Positions 10,100-22,263 of a stretch of 33,623 bases of DNA are shown piece by piece. The notes beneath the pieces are model-generated. The model searched no databases. It was given only the letters and a program-made list of their open reading frames with translations, and was not told where the DNA came from. The stretch lies in NCBI GenBank assembly GCA_036897525.1, contig JAYMTJ010000093.1, positions 1-33,623 of the forward strand. The letters are read 5' to 3'. A program made the translations under genes and the position numbers. Within the stretch, counting starts at the first letter, position 1. The number at the start of each line of letters is the position of its first letter. Origin of the DNA: Pelargonium x hortorum (Eukaryota > Streptophyta > Magnoliopsida > Geraniales > Geraniaceae).

Positions 10100-13000
10100 A
10101 CAATTTCCACTCACTTTATATAGTATATCTCTCATTCAGATCTTCTCAATAAGCACAATTAAAACTCGAACTTATTTTATTTATCCTTAACTCTTCAAAA
10201 TGGTTTTTTTTGAATAAATCAAATTAACAAACAGCTTATATATTTCGTTAAGGTCTGTGCTTCAGAGACCGGGTCTACCCACCTCGGTCGGGGGTTAGAA
10301 GTAAGTCCAAACCCTCTTAATAGACTATCCTATTACCAAGTTTCATAGTGCAGTGTTTGTTTTCCAGCTAAATCCTAAGAAGTTGTAGCTCTGAATAAGG
10401 TTATAGCTTTCAAGACTAAGAAGATAGAAAGTAACAAAGTTTTAGTTTAAAAAGTTCAGTAGAGTTGTATAGGCTTTTGGTACTTTTTTAACTTTAAGTA
10501 ATAAGATGGAATTCTACGAGCCCCCTGCTCTAGGAAGTAAAGATACCACAAATTGAGTTTTAGGTTGTTTCTGTTTCAAGAAGTTAAACCGTTCTACTTG
10601 AATTTACATTTTTTAGGAGGTTTGAATTTTGCACATACAGTTGTATTCCTTATTAAGCTCTGTTCTAATCTAAAAAAAATCCTCCTTATTCTAGCAATCT
10701 AAAGGCTGAGTATACCCCTCGCTGACCCCGATTTGAACCCTTTTACTTTATGAGACGCTATTACCTTGCTACGAGGCTTCGTTAGATATTTCAGCATTAT
10801 TCTTAGTAGTAACTTCGAATTGAATGTTGTAGTAAGTGATTCTTTTCAATAACTTTATCTACATTATTAAAAAAGTCAAAGCCATTTAGCAGCTACTTAA
10901 AAGAGAGATTAGCGCCTAAAATTTCTCATAGTTTCCTCAAACTTGTAAGTGTTATTCGTTGTTTAAGAGTGCCCAGTGTATTCATTCCTATAATATTGTT
11001 ATTGTTCAGAGCTAGATTTCTGGTCTGTTTAGGATGAAGCCTTATCCTTTTTAAGAGATTAGACAAGCTCCTGTTAATTAAATTAATTAAAAGTAGGGAT
11101 TTCTTTCTAGGTTCCTTCAGTTAAGGTTTCAAGGTTTTATTACTGGATGTTAAGTTTCTCCTAGGGCACTTAGATTGTAGACTTCTTCTGTTAAGGTCTA
11201 GAGAAGCGGGCATAAAAGTTTTAGGAGCTCCTTTATAATAAGAGCCCCTTGATGAGGAAAAATTTCTAAAGTATAAGCATAGAGTTTTCCAGAGTATTCG
11301 GTATAAATTCTACAATTAGGTACTCCCCTCTTATATTATATAAGGAAAACTTACAGCGTTCGGAGAGTTATTAAGTTAAGATTTACATAGTACAAGGCCT
11401 CTTTATTAAAAAAACAAACCCCTTCCCTTATTTGTGTATGTGTATAAATTTCAGAGTAGGTCCATATACCGGTAATAAAGTTAGTAGAATTTTAAAATGC
11501 TTTAATACCCCATATTCGATTTTCTATGTGAGATTTCCCTTGAACGGGTTCTTACTACTCGCTACTCGAGAGTTCCTTTTTACTATATAAATATTCCTAA
11601 CCTAAAAGTTCTGTAGTCATTTCTTGATTATCCACAGATCTTGTAAGCTTTGAAGGAGTCCTTTAACTTTCTAATTCCCATATAGTCCAAGTGTAAGCCG
11701 GTTTGAGTATATTAAGAGTGCTCGAGTGAAATAAATACCAATGTTTTTGTCAAGTGAGTTATCAACGGGTACCCTTTACTAGGAGGTCCTTTTAAGATTA
11801 AGATAAAGGAGTGTGCTTTTTGTAACTCCCTTTCTTTTATGCTTTAAGAATTAAATACACGAATCCACGCTGAGTAGTAAGAGAAAGTCATTTTAGGAGC
11901 ATTAACGCCTTTATATAAAAGCTCCTCGCTATTGTAGGAATAACCTTGCTAAGCATAAGAGTACCCATATAGTTTAGGCGTCGCTGAGTTACCACCCTTA
12001 CACGCTTAATCAGAATCCCCCTTTTAAAGCCCCTATCCGGCTTCGAAATATCTCCGTTAATAGACACCGAAAGCATCTCTTAAGTTTAGTTTAAAGAAAA
12101 AACCTTTACCTAAGATAAGAAAACTGCCTTTAACTTTTAGTTCTATATTCATTCCTAAAATCCTTTTAAATCTGGAATCAATCGCTTCTATAAAAGAAAT
12201 TCTGAATCAAATTTATTACATACAATTAAGGAAATTCATAAGTAGCCTAGAGAATCTATTTAGTTATGACAACGACTGGTAAATCAAACCTTGTTTAGGC
12301 TTGTAGCCGCGAGTTCAAAGTAACCGATAGGCTCTGAAAAAAACAGAAAGTAGCGGCAGTAATCTCGAAATTTGACAGGGATTCTTGTTTCTATTGTAAA
12401 GAAAAGGGTGCAATCCATTATAATTTAATTGATTATAAAACTTATTCTATAGTAAGCTATAATGCGCAGTAATGCTTACTTGTGTAAGATTTTCCTTTTA
12501 TTTAATTTGCGTGCGTTTTCCTTATTTTTATCATACTTTTGCTAAAGTAAGTAATTCCGAAGCGGAAGACTGCACTGCAGTAATCAGGCCTTCAGAATTT
12601 CCTTGTAGAAACAGGGCTTTGAGACCTATACTCAATTACTTTTTCTTGCTTGATGGCGAGGTATAGCACGGAATTTTTTAGTACGAGTAGTCTCCGAAAT
12701 AAAACTGGGAAAGCTACTTATTCCTTGAATATAGAGACAAGCCTATTCCTATAAAATAAAATTTCTTATCCAGCTGTGTATATCGATGGTAGAGAGAGTT
12801 AGTCTCAAGTAAATTAAGTAGGAGGAAATGGGTTTATATCCAAAATTCCGTTAGTAAATGAGAGGTCACGCTTGCTTGATTGTATACGTAGGAACGCCTT
12901 TTCTAGTACTAGGCTAAAGCAGTCCAAGGAGGTCCCTTGCTCTGTCTGTATCAAGGAAAGTAAACCTTAAGATAAGAACTCCAAATGTTGGACAGTTCAG

Positions 13001-14300
13001 TTCTTCTAGTCTGCAAGTCCTCTTTGCTTTGATATTATGGAAATCCCAGTCTTCCTTTGGTATTCCTTCTTTGTCAGTTTCTAGTTTAAGGCTGTCAAGC
13101 CGAAGGTTTAACAATCAAGGGGAAGTGCTTTCTTTCATCTGTCCTGTTCCGCTTTAGGATTCTGTTGATTGAATAGAAATTCAAGGAATATAAGGATTGG
13201 ATTTAGAAAACTCTGTAAGGGCTCGAAGGTCCATAAAAAGGAAATACAGGAGTTTCTGGCTTAAATGGTATAAATCGGATGGCGCAAAATTCAATAGAAA
13301 GCATTCTCGTGGCAAATTCACGGGACTTTTAGCTTGTTTCTAAATAGAGTTATAAAGGGCTTCACTTTATGATACTGGTGAATCCTGGATGTACTTTTGC
13401 CCTTACTAGTGTTCCGATATGGGAACCTTGGTTTATCTTTTTTCGCTTGAACTAAAAAAAAGAATAATAAGTTATGACCCCTCCTAGTAAAATTGACTTT
13501 TCTCAGGTATTCTTTTTAGCAGAGCCTAGGTTTTTTATTGGAAGTCTTTTTAGGTTCCGGTTCTAAGCTAAGACAGTAAAAAAGGAGTTTAAGCTAGTTG
13601 TATTATATAAGTCTTACTCTAGGAACTTAATTATTCTTCAGAACGAACGTGTTTCTTAGTCTTTGTAGCTTGTTTAGGAGCTAGGCGTACGTAATACCTT
13701 ATTATTATTACTTAACTTAATTTCTCATGACTTCTTTATATTCATTCCCTAAACTCAAAAAAACTATCCCGGAATCTAAAACTCTCAAGAAAACGGAAAG
13801 AATTAACTAAAACTAAATAAATAGCTGGGTCTGCTTTGATATAACCTAAACAAGGGCTTTTTTACACTACACTGCCCCTCATCTAAGGGTAAAGTACTGC
13901 CTTTTTTTATCTATCCTTTTTTTTTTTACGCGCTGACTTGTTTGTATAGGACCCAACTGGGGCATGCTATATTCCGGAAAACTAAAATTCCCTGTCTGAG
14001 TAAGAAGTTGGCAACATCTAAAGGGAGCTTTTTAAAAGTACTCTTATTGCTGAAGGTTGAGCTAGGACACGGCGACACAAGAAAGATCCTATATTTATGC
14101 TTTTAAAAAAATCAACCTTTTTTTTTCTTGTTATAAGGTAGTGTAGTAAAGAGGAGTTCGATGTAGTCCTTGTAAAGTCTTTATTTCTCTTTAACTTAAT
14201 ATTTATTAATTCTTCTTTAAGATTAAGAAGTAACTGGTACTGGTCATAATCAGGTAAAATATGTTACTCAGTACAATAGCTTAACCGTTAGTCCAGTAAG
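10100..14300. other. non-coding stretch, little structure seen
   Basis: No gene is supported. Short open frames near 11888-12076 (minus), 12472-12666 and 12914-13114 (minus) have unfamiliar translations and chance lengths. The visible items are a tRNA-like phrase on the minus strand at about 10717-10776 that does not fold properly, an interrupted palindrome at 11330-11344 (CTTATAT-T-ATATAAG) and a perfect CTAGTACTAG palindrome at 12903-12912. Otherwise I see nothing that asks for an explanation. Confidence 0.7.
11330..11344. repeat. AT palindrome CTTATAT-T-ATATAAG
   Basis: Seven bases on each side of a central T are reverse complements. In AT-rich DNA this is only mildly unusual. Confidence 0.4.
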
Positions 14301-14328
14301 TGAAATTTTACAAGCATAAACTTTCAGG

Positions 14329-14360
14329 GGAGTGTAGTAAACAAAATAAAATACCACCCA
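14329..14360. repeat. 32-35 bp direct repeat, copy 1
   Basis: GGAGT, then a short variable part, then ACA and AAATAAAATACCACCCA. The second copy is at 15075-15109, 746 bases on. Eighteen bases (AAAATAAAATACCACCCA) are identical, and the flanking GGAGT and AACA are also kept with small length changes, so the similarity extends beyond the exact core. It may be a trace of an old duplication. Confidence 0.6.
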
Positions 14361-15074
14361 TTTTTCGTTTAAACTATGATGTAACCTTACTTTTTTTGAA
14401 TATTGGAACCTGTAACTTCAAGATAAGAGAATCCTTATATAGAGGATTTTTAAGGCATCGAGTACAAACTTGCTGTAGCGAAACGAAAAGTGTATAGAGT
14501 TCTCTAATCTAAGATAAGTATTCTGCGGTATACCGGCATTTTACTTTTTATCAAATATGTTAGTTGTTAATGAGCAGTTGATACTAGTGTAGACGACTTT
14601 ACTTTGATATAGGGTTTAGTTTACGACCTGAACCATTAGCATCCTACTAGATAAATTAGCACTTTAATGTTTTAGAGATTGCGGATAAGGGCTCATAAGT
14701 TATGCTATATCTACCCGGTAGACCGATCAGAAATAAGGCTAAGCGATTCAAACTTTTGAATGAATAGAAAATTAGGACTTTGTATTACTCAAAATCGACG
14801 AAGAAAAAGTTTTTGGATATGATACATTGCCATTGTACGTCTCTTCAGGTCGGTATTTTCCAGTAGAATTAAAGAGAATAAAGTTTTTTTGAACCTACCT
14901 AATTTTTTGTAATAAAAGAAAAAGGGTTTCCTCCTTAATTCCAAACAAGAAAAGAGATTCTCTGTCTTATGTTATCCACTAGCAATCCCAAAAGAAAGAA
15001 CTCAAACAAAGGGAATCTATTACGTAACCTTTCCCTCGATAGCAAAGAGATAGAGAGACAGACTTATAGGAATA

Positions 15075-15109
15075 GGAGTAGTACTTAACATAAAATAAAA
15101 TACCACCCA
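15075..15109. repeat. 32-35 bp direct repeat, copy 2
   Basis: The partner of 14329-14360 in the same orientation, with three more bases in the variable middle. Repeats of this size are below those that usually recombine often in plant mitochondria, but they can recombine at low level. Confidence 0.6.
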
Positions 15110-16171
15110 CAGCAGAAAGCGGACTTTAAAACAATGACTTGCGCTTCAAATCTTTCAACTACACTCGATAAAACCGGAACCTAACAGAGAAACTCTCAAT
15201 AAAATAAAACTTAAAGGATATCAAATCCATCAGAATCAGAATAATAAGTATAAACCGCATAGCATATTTCCTTGCATTAAAAACAGGAATCAGGAATAAT
15301 GAGTCTATCCTGTAAGTTAAACCCTTTTGCTTAAATCCCTATCTCGTTAAGCCTATAGAGAAAGACTCAGCACCACAAATTGAAGTTAATTTAAGAAGGA
15401 CAAACTTCCGAAAACTAGAGCGCATAAAAACTCAAGGGAATACTAGATTTCTATAACAACCTAATGACTCTGTTCTGTACTTGGAAAAGGACTGACTTTC
15501 ACTTAAATTCAACTGGGGAAGAAATTCTTTTAGCTTAGACTCCCAAAATAGAAAATGAATTTATTCCTAAAACCCCGAAACACACCGACAAGTAGACAGT
15601 CGTCTCCCTCAGCTAAACCACCGTTTTATTAATTCAGGGGAAAGAGAAACCCATTCATTAGTTCATTAGTACAGAAAAACCCCTTCTCAGTAAACACTTT
15701 CCAGAAAGACTGTAGATTATAAATACAAATTCAAAAAAATCCTGGCAAAGTTTATATAAATGAAATTCTCGCACCTATTGCCTGTTAGGATAACCTTTTG
15801 TTAAGGATATTTACATTTGACTCCGAAAAGTCCTGGATTTCCTATACAGCAATTCTTTTAATTTAATTAAGGGTTTAAACTTTGAAACTTGAAATACACT
15901 GGAGGAGAGATACCGAATTACCTACAAAATTAGAAAAGTGGGATCTAGATTCATTCCTTTAGGCTTGCAGACTAGACATTTCTTAAGTTTTTTTTCTAGA
16001 GATACTGACAGGAAAATACTAAACACGAGAAATCTTTCAGGATAACTACTCCTGTTCTATGCGTTTATCGTTAAGGAGTATATAACCTTATATAGATTAG
16101 GAGACAATCTCTCTTACCGAGTAACCAAGAATAGGAGGTTAACTCATTAGAGTTTATACCTGAGAAAACAT

Positions 16172-16183
16172 ATCACACACACA
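16172..16183. repeat. short CA microsatellite
   Basis: About five CA units just upstream of the tandem repeat at 16195. Too short to say more. Confidence 0.5.
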
Positions 16184-16194
16184 CAGGAAACCCA

Positions 16195-16302
16195 TCATGA
16201 CTTATTTCTTTCATCACTTGTTAATTCATATGCCTTAGTTTTCTTTTCACGATCATGACTTGTTGTTAATTGTTCACTTGTTAATTATTATTAATATGCC
16301 AT
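16195..16302. repeat. imperfect tandem duplication, period about 59-66 bp
   Basis: Unit 1 (16195-16237) runs TCATGACTT ... CACTTGTTAATT ... ATATGCCTTA. Unit 2 (16253-16302) runs TCATGACTT ... CACTTGTTAATT ... ATATGCCATA. The three anchors keep their order with offsets of 58, 60 and 66 bases, which implies small insertions in unit 2. The middle of unit 2 carries an extra ACTTGTTGTTAATT, so the ACTTGTTAATT word may have been copied more than once. It looks like replication slippage. Confidence 0.75.
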
Positions 16303-17669
16303 AGACTTAGGAAACCCTAAACCATGGCACTAACAGGAGCCTAAGCCTACCCCCTTCAGAATTTCAGTTATTATGATTAGTAAATCACTTAATTATAAAC
16401 AAAAAACGACTCCTTTTGTAAAACGGATTGCGATCATATCGATAGTTATAGTTTGCCGTTCTGAACGATTCTGCCTCCCCAGTGAAGTACAGGTTTGTCA
16501 ACTACACAGGCCTGGAGACTCTAGGCGCTTCCTTCCCTTTGAAATAAGCAATCCAGAATTACAGGAGAGTTCCTTAGGGGTGGGTGGTTCGTACACTTTG
16601 TGACTGATAGGAATCCCTATAGGAAACTAAAAGGGTTTAAGTAGAAATTTTCTTTCAAGATTTAGTTGTATGTGATGTGTAAATAACAGGTTTAGGTCTT
16701 CTTGCTATTTCGAAATTGACTTTCTGTTTTTTAAATGTTTCTAGTGTATCACTTAGATACAAAGACTCTTAATTTAATTTGTTACTTGATCACCCCTTGT
16801 TTAGTAACCTGAGTACCCCAAGCGATAACCTATAGCCGGCATTTTTTATTCTCTTTTTTGATGGTTAGATCAGAGCTTGTTTTTCCGACCTGCAAAGGTT
16901 CAAGTAACAAAGACCCTATTAGGTCAAGTCAAATTAATGCTTTTTTTTACTCCTTTAAATTTAGTAGTATAGGAGCCGCTTTATTGCTGAGGCCTTGTTA
17001 GTTGGTCTTTCGTATTTACTCTCAATCTCATAACATAGGTAGCTTAAGGCTATTCCATTTAATAAGAAGTTCAGTTCTCTTATAAGTCAAAAATAAGAGT
17101 GGCTCTATTATAAGTATGAATATTTCCTTTTTTGTAAGCCTTATCAAGCAAGCTTTACCTCCAGTTTTTCCTCTATTTTGTTTGTATATTATTATAGTAA
17201 AGTACAAAAAAAGGGTCTCTCCAAGAAGGAATGAGTAACCAACCACAAGAAAAGCCTGAAGGAGCTACCTATGCTATGAGTATAGGATATACATCTAATT
17301 AGTACTAATGTTCAACAAAGCAGAAAAATAATGTGTTTCTCTCCTCAGTGAATTTTGCTTTTTGTTGTATAGTTTCTTTTATACGCCCTGTGATACACGT
17401 ACAAGAGTTTCCCTAGAAAGAAGTTTCTAAGAAAGTGAAAGTAATGCGAGTAATATGCTTTACGTAAAAAAAACTAATAAAAGCCCCTCTTTCTATACAG
17501 GGAAATAAAGGGTAGAGGTTTTCGCTACAAAGCCTTGCAGCAAATTTTTATATAAAAATGAAGACTTTTCAAGAGCAATCCTGTTGTAATAAGGTAAACG
17601 AATAAGTATGACAAAAGAACTAGGAAATTTCGAATTAGCGGAAGAGCTTTTCAACCACTTTTTAAGATA

Positions 17670-17680
17670 GGGGGACCCCC
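17670..17680. repeat. GGGGG-A-CCCCC cluster
   Basis: The most perfect of the GGG-spacer-CCC class: five G, one A, five C, in AT-rich flanks. As DNA it is an 11-bp interrupted palindrome. Its loop would be too short for a stable RNA hairpin. Confidence 0.5.
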
Positions 17681-18521
17681 GTTCGTTATAAAATCCCCGC
17701 GTTTCTATAATAAGGAAAAAGCCCTTAAATAAACGTATTTAATGAAGCTGAATCCTTTTAGCATGAAAAAATGCGACCACTTGCACTTTGAAATCTTTAC
17801 TCTTTTTTGTAGTTTTGTAGCTAAACTAATAAAGAAGTTCTTAAAAAAAGGCGTATCAACTATATCAACTAAAGGAGTAACTGTTTTAGTAATGAAAACC
17901 CTTAATTAAGGCAAGTCAATTAAGGAAATACACTTACTTAATAACAAGCTTTCTTATTAACGAAGGAAATCCTAATAAATCTAAAGTGCTTAAGAAACTG
18001 TAGGAAACTAACCAAGAACTGTCTTACCAAAAAAAGTACTTATTTATATAAGACAGGGGCTTCCGTCGCGCGTGTTCCTTTATTTACATTTTTACGTAGT
18101 CTCTTATTAAGACTTTATTATATATTTAGTAACTTGTTTAGAAAATGCTATAGACGAGCCATAAACCACTTATCAAGAATACTCCAAATAAGGAGTCCCT
18201 TTAGTCTTACTTTTTTTTAATTACTAAAACCTTAACTCGTGTTTTAAAAAGGGATTTAATGCCTTTAGCATAAGGGTCTAGGGGCCCGCCGCGGTTGTAT
18301 TTATGTGGTTAATTTGTGACTTTGATCGAATTTACTGGAACTTCATTAAGGAAGCCTGCCCCTTTTTGCGATGACCTGGTTATATAAGTTAAGCCTAATT
18401 AATGTCTTTTCTACTAAACTCTAATTTCTATATTTGATCAATTTTTTTCCAAGCGCATCTTATACTCGGCCTTCAATCTACCTAAAGAAGCCCGTATGCG
18501 GTTACTAGTAGATTAGATATT

Positions 18522-18542
18522 CAGGAGAATTGCAATTTCCTG
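18522..18542. repeat. near-perfect 20-bp palindrome with one extra base
   Basis: CAGGA-G-AATTGCAATTTCCTG. Without the single G at 18527 it would be a perfect 20-bp palindrome. The inner AATTGCAATT is exact. A symmetric protein-binding site would look like this, but a chance palindrome cannot be excluded. Confidence 0.55.
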
Positions 18543-19743
18543 GTAGAAAACTAAAAGCTCAAAATCTAGAGGCAAACTTTCCTAGAGGAAGAACCCGATA
18601 TTCTAAATCTTCTGAACCGGACTTATATCTTGATTGAGAGAAAGCAACCTGATGACAAGACAAAAATAGAGGCTCGCTCTGAACTCCATTTTAACGACTT
18701 TATATTATATAACGGATTCATTTGAATTTTTGGGGAATACCTTAAACTTTACTGACCTAACAAAGAAATTTTATTTACAAGTTTAAAAGTTTCAAACCCT
18801 ACTACTTCTACTATTCATAGGTAAGGATCCGAAATAAGCGTTCATTTCATTAGGCAGTTTTGGTGTTAGAGAAAATCCAAAGAGCTTCACTTTTGGGTAT
18901 TACCTTATTACAGTAAATTCTGTTTATTATTAGCTTTTTTTTTGAGAAATCCAAGGAGGTGCCCTAAATAAAGCGGGAACTAACGGAAGCTCTGTCCTGA
19001 TGGAGTCCCCGGTAAAGTTTACCTAAGTTTAACCAACTAAATAAGGAAGACTAAAAAAGGGGCAATCTATGACTAGACAAAAACCTACTGCTTACTTAAT
19101 TACCTAAGAATACTAAGGGAGCTATCCCCACCTCAAAAATCCAAGGGAACTCAATACCTAGGCATTCCCTGGGTTAACAACCTGCTAAAAAAACAGACTT
19201 AAACTTGACTTCATTTACTTGTTTGTAAATAAGCAAACTTCCCTCAAATACCCAAAAAATGTTAGAACTCTCAAATAAGAACTTCCCCGGAAATGACCCT
19301 CGTAAAGCCCCTTTCCTTCTAAACTAAATAGGCATCCCCCCTCTTTATCTAAATTAGTCAAACTTGTAATGAGAACTTGACCCAAAACTCTTAGAATTAA
19401 CCTACTTGCTTGTTAGGGTTTACTTTCTATAAGACTCAAAAATTTGCAATATCCCAGACCAGATTAGTACCCTCAATTTCCCCTCTTATATACCTTCCTG
19501 GCAGTTTTTGACATAAAGTCGAAAGTATGGATACCTGACTCCCAGCTTAGCCTTCGTTTTTTTAGAACCTCCTGCACAAATCCCTTCTTTAGATCTAAAT
19601 TTTTCCTAATTCCTTGTGGGGCTTACTATAAAGACTAGGCAGAATACAGACAGTACAAGAAGTCCCAAAAATGAAAGTCAAACTATAGCTACCGAACACA
19701 GAGTACAGAATACATCGGCTACAAGGGTTCAACTCCATACTAA

Positions 19744-19761
19744 CTATATAGGCTATATAGG
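19744..19761. repeat. 9-bp tandem duplication
   Basis: CTATATAGG occurs twice in direct succession. A minor slippage product. Confidence 0.6.
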
Positions 19762-20354
19762 AGCCCCCTCGTAAACTATCTCTTAGAAAATTCCTAGGTT
19801 TACCTCTTAAGAAAACTAGGGCATATAGGACAATACATAGGTTCTAATCCCATAACACTCTTAAGTAAGATAAACCAAACTAAGAAATAACACTGAAATA
19901 GCTTAGCTTTCTCTTACCAATATCCACAAAATACCCAGGAAAAAAACCCATAGTCGATTACCTTTTCATAAAACAAAAAACTTCTAAATCCCATCCTACT
20001 AAGCTAACTTCCTTAATACCCAATGAAGAAAAATGGAGTGCTTTTTTTGCCTTGCTCCTAAATAACTCGTACAAATGAAACTAACTAAAGAGGGATCCCT
20101 AATTTTCTTGTAAAAAAAGCCTACCCTCAGTTATATTCCCATTATTGGAAACCAGGATTCTCTACTTACTGATTGATTCCCTAAAAAGCTTCGGATTCTC
20201 GTAAAAAATGACTTCGTTTATAACAACCTATTCAGCAAGAACCTTTCATTAAAGACTTTTTTCTATTTGTACTTCTCTATTTACCGAAAGATAGATATTG
20301 AAATGCCTAAAAAAGCGCAGATTATCTTCAATTACTACAATTTATAAAAGAATC

Positions 20355-20370
20355 CAGCAAGCAAGCAAGA
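20355..20370. repeat. CAGCAAGCAAGCAAGA, copy 1
   Basis: A 16-base word built on AAGC units. The same word recurs exactly at 31380-31395. Its low complexity weakens the case for common descent. AAGC-type tracts are often seen in plant mitochondrial DNA, which is only a weak hint of origin. Confidence 0.45.
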
Positions 20371-20685
20371 TATAGAGTAAGAATATACTAGCTTTGCCTA
20401 AACTTTATAAATTTCTAAAAAAATAGAAAAAGAAAACCTATTTAGTCTCCTCTTTGTTGGAAATTGTATGAAATGAAACAGTAATAAAAGAAGTTTTTTT
20501 TTGATATGAAGCAGCCCGCCTTGGAGGATTAAGCGAAGGGATCCTTTTACTGTGTGTGATTACATGGGTTTTTTATAATGTCTTGCGAATAACTACCTGT
20601 AGCAAAGGAATATTCCTATTAGATAGACCTTAACAAACTCGTAAAAAGTAAAGAATTAGCCATGAATACACAACAAAGCGTTACA

Positions 20686-20752
20686 GCATGAAGGGTGCGG
20701 GGTAGAAAACCCGTAAGCACTGGGTTCTATATGAGATTCTACTAGCTCATGC
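20686..20752 (-). other. compound stem region, tRNA-sized but not a tRNA
   Basis: The outer arms GCATGAA (20686-20692) and CTCATGC (20746-20752) pair over six bases, and over seven on the minus strand because the last pair becomes G-U there. Inside are further pairings: TAG-AA-AACCC with GGGTTCTA, and ATGAG (20731-20735) with CTCAT (20746-20750), the latter competing with the outer stem. The 67-nt span and acceptor-like end recall a tRNA or a tRNA-like end-processing element, but no D, anticodon or T arm can be drawn. Confidence 0.45.
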
Positions 20753-20889
20753 AATTAAAACGCAAAAATCTGATTCCTTAATTTGACATAATTTTTTGGT
20801 TATTACTTTTCTTTCCTATTACTACATAATAAAGACCTAAAATCTAGACGTTATATATAGAAAAAAGCTCTCCTTAACCGTTAGCAGCA

Positions 20890-20915
20890 CCTTTTGCATA
20901 TGCCTTTTGCATATG
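20890..20915. repeat. 13-bp tandem repeat CCTTTTGCATATG x2
   Basis: Two exact units, followed by a degenerate start of a third (CCTTGTGC). Each unit contains the palindrome GCATATGC at its junction. Confidence 0.7.
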
Positions 20916-21324
20916 CCTTGTGCTTTTGACTTTTGGGGTAGTTATCCTCGTTGATTAGCTACTTTTTGTAAAGGGAGACCCCTGTCAAACTAAATAAGTC
21001 ATAAAAAAAACTCTTACGAAGCCCTGAAATCTGAAGTCAGTTTTTTATAGACTCAAGAAACAAGCAATAAATAATAGGAGAATCGCTTACTAGCTAAATA
21101 AATATACCCTTTATTTCAACTTCCGCCTTTAGGGCAATCCGGTTTCTGATAGATTCTTGACTAAATACAAGGACACAAAAAAAAGGTGCCTTATATATAG
21201 ATATAATAAGTGCTTTTACTTAATAAAGGAAATTGAAATCGATACTTCGAAATTTTTACAATTACACTTAGATAGCGTCCCTTTTTAACAGGGAACCCCG
21301 CCATACTGTATCTTTTCACAACTG

Positions 21325-21350
21325 CTACTATTACTATTACTATTACTATA
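21325..21350. repeat. ACTATT hexamer microsatellite
   Basis: About four units of a TTACTA/ACTATT pattern in direct succession. A likely slippage site and a possible length polymorphism. Confidence 0.7.
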
Positions 21351-22234
21351 CCAGTCATTTTTTTTATCCTACAGGCGTGCTCAAAATGAAAGATTTAGTT
21401 TAGACAAGTTTATGCTGTAAGGGTATAGCATATAGATAATAGATAAAGCCCCTTTGTAGCTTAAACTGAAAAATTCGAGACTAAAGAAAAAACAATTCCT
21501 AAAAGTTACTCTCTAAAATGTCCTTTATCTACAGTTTACAGTTAGTTACTACTACTATTCTAAGGGTTGGTTGGTACTTTTAGATTTTGGAGTACGTTTT
21601 CAGTTGTTTTAGAACTATAACCTTGTTCTTTAGTTAGACAGAATTGGCAGAGAGACCTAAAGGAGAGAGACTTACAGAGCTTCTTCTAAAGTAAAGGTAG
21701 GGAATCCTAGGAGAGGGGAGATTCATAAAGTATTAGTATGTATTGTTTATTACTTATTAGATAGTAATAGTGTAGGCATCTACAAGTAGGGAAGTTCCTT
21801 TAGTAAGTAAGGTTCTATAAAAGCCCATTTTGAGGTTTGTATTTAATAAGTTCTAGTAAATATAGTGCAATAATTCTTAGGTATTTCTCATTTCAAGTTC
21901 TAGATCTTATAAGGAAACCCAGTATACAAAATACAGAGGAATTAAAGTAAGAATTTTAGTCTAAAAGGGGGGATTCTATAAAGTAGGGGTTTTTCCGACT
22001 CTTGCTCTCCAAACTTCTTTAATTTGAACAAATGTCATTTTAACCAACAAACTGCTCTGAAGACTCTTGTTGTAATAATCCGAAATGAAAATCCTGCAAA
22101 CTCCTTTTTTTAAGAAATCGAGAAGGAAGTAGGGATACCCAAAAGAAAAAGAAAGGGTCTCCGCTTTATTTACTATGTATACGGGATTGGACAATAAGTG
22201 CCCTTCATAAGATTTTTAATACTCCTCAACTTAT

Positions 22235-22263
22235 ATTTAAAGTTTAAAGAAAAAATACAGAAG
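22235..22263. repeat. A-rich dispersed repeat, copy 2
   Basis: Partner of 2740-2767 in the same orientation, about 19.5 kb away, with one substitution and one inserted base. Confidence 0.35.

Larger units (their letters stand above)
5901..10100. other. non-coding stretch rich in hairpins, no gene seen
   Basis: No coding frame is supported. Short open frames near 5927-6112, 6218-6427 and 9339-9557 are within chance length and their translations match nothing I know. The stretch is notable for six stem-forming or palindromic sites, listed separately, and for the exact decamer GGGAATTCCC twice (6061-6070 and 8300-8309). A tRNA-like T-loop phrase near 6930 has no pairing stem and was rejected. 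Confidence 0.7.
14300..20650. other. non-coding stretch, C-rich over G for much of its length
   Basis: No gene is supported. The frame at 16373-16603 (76 codons) lies in a locally GC-richer patch (about 16,430-16,600) but its translation matches no family I know. From about 15,000 to 20,300 the + strand tends to carry more C than G (the line at 19261 has 19 C and 8 G, that at 19321 about 14 and 7). It holds the spaced direct repeat at 14329/15075, the tandem repeat at 16195-16302 and the near-palindrome at 18522-18542. Confidence 0.7.

Noticed and set aside
12914-13114. 66-codon minus-strand frame with a charged, gene-like composition
   Set aside because: I recognise no family, and similar lengths occur on all six frames here.
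16373-16603. 76-codon frame in a GC-richer patch
   Set aside because: No motif, no start signal and chance length.
18281-18300. GCCGCGGT, as in the conserved 530 loop of small-subunit rRNA
   Set aside because: Only eight bases match and neither flank resembles rRNA on either side.
19830-19858. T-arm ATAGG-TTCTAAT-CCCAT, four of five pairs
   Set aside because: The expected matching 5' acceptor strand (GAGTGTT) is absent upstream.
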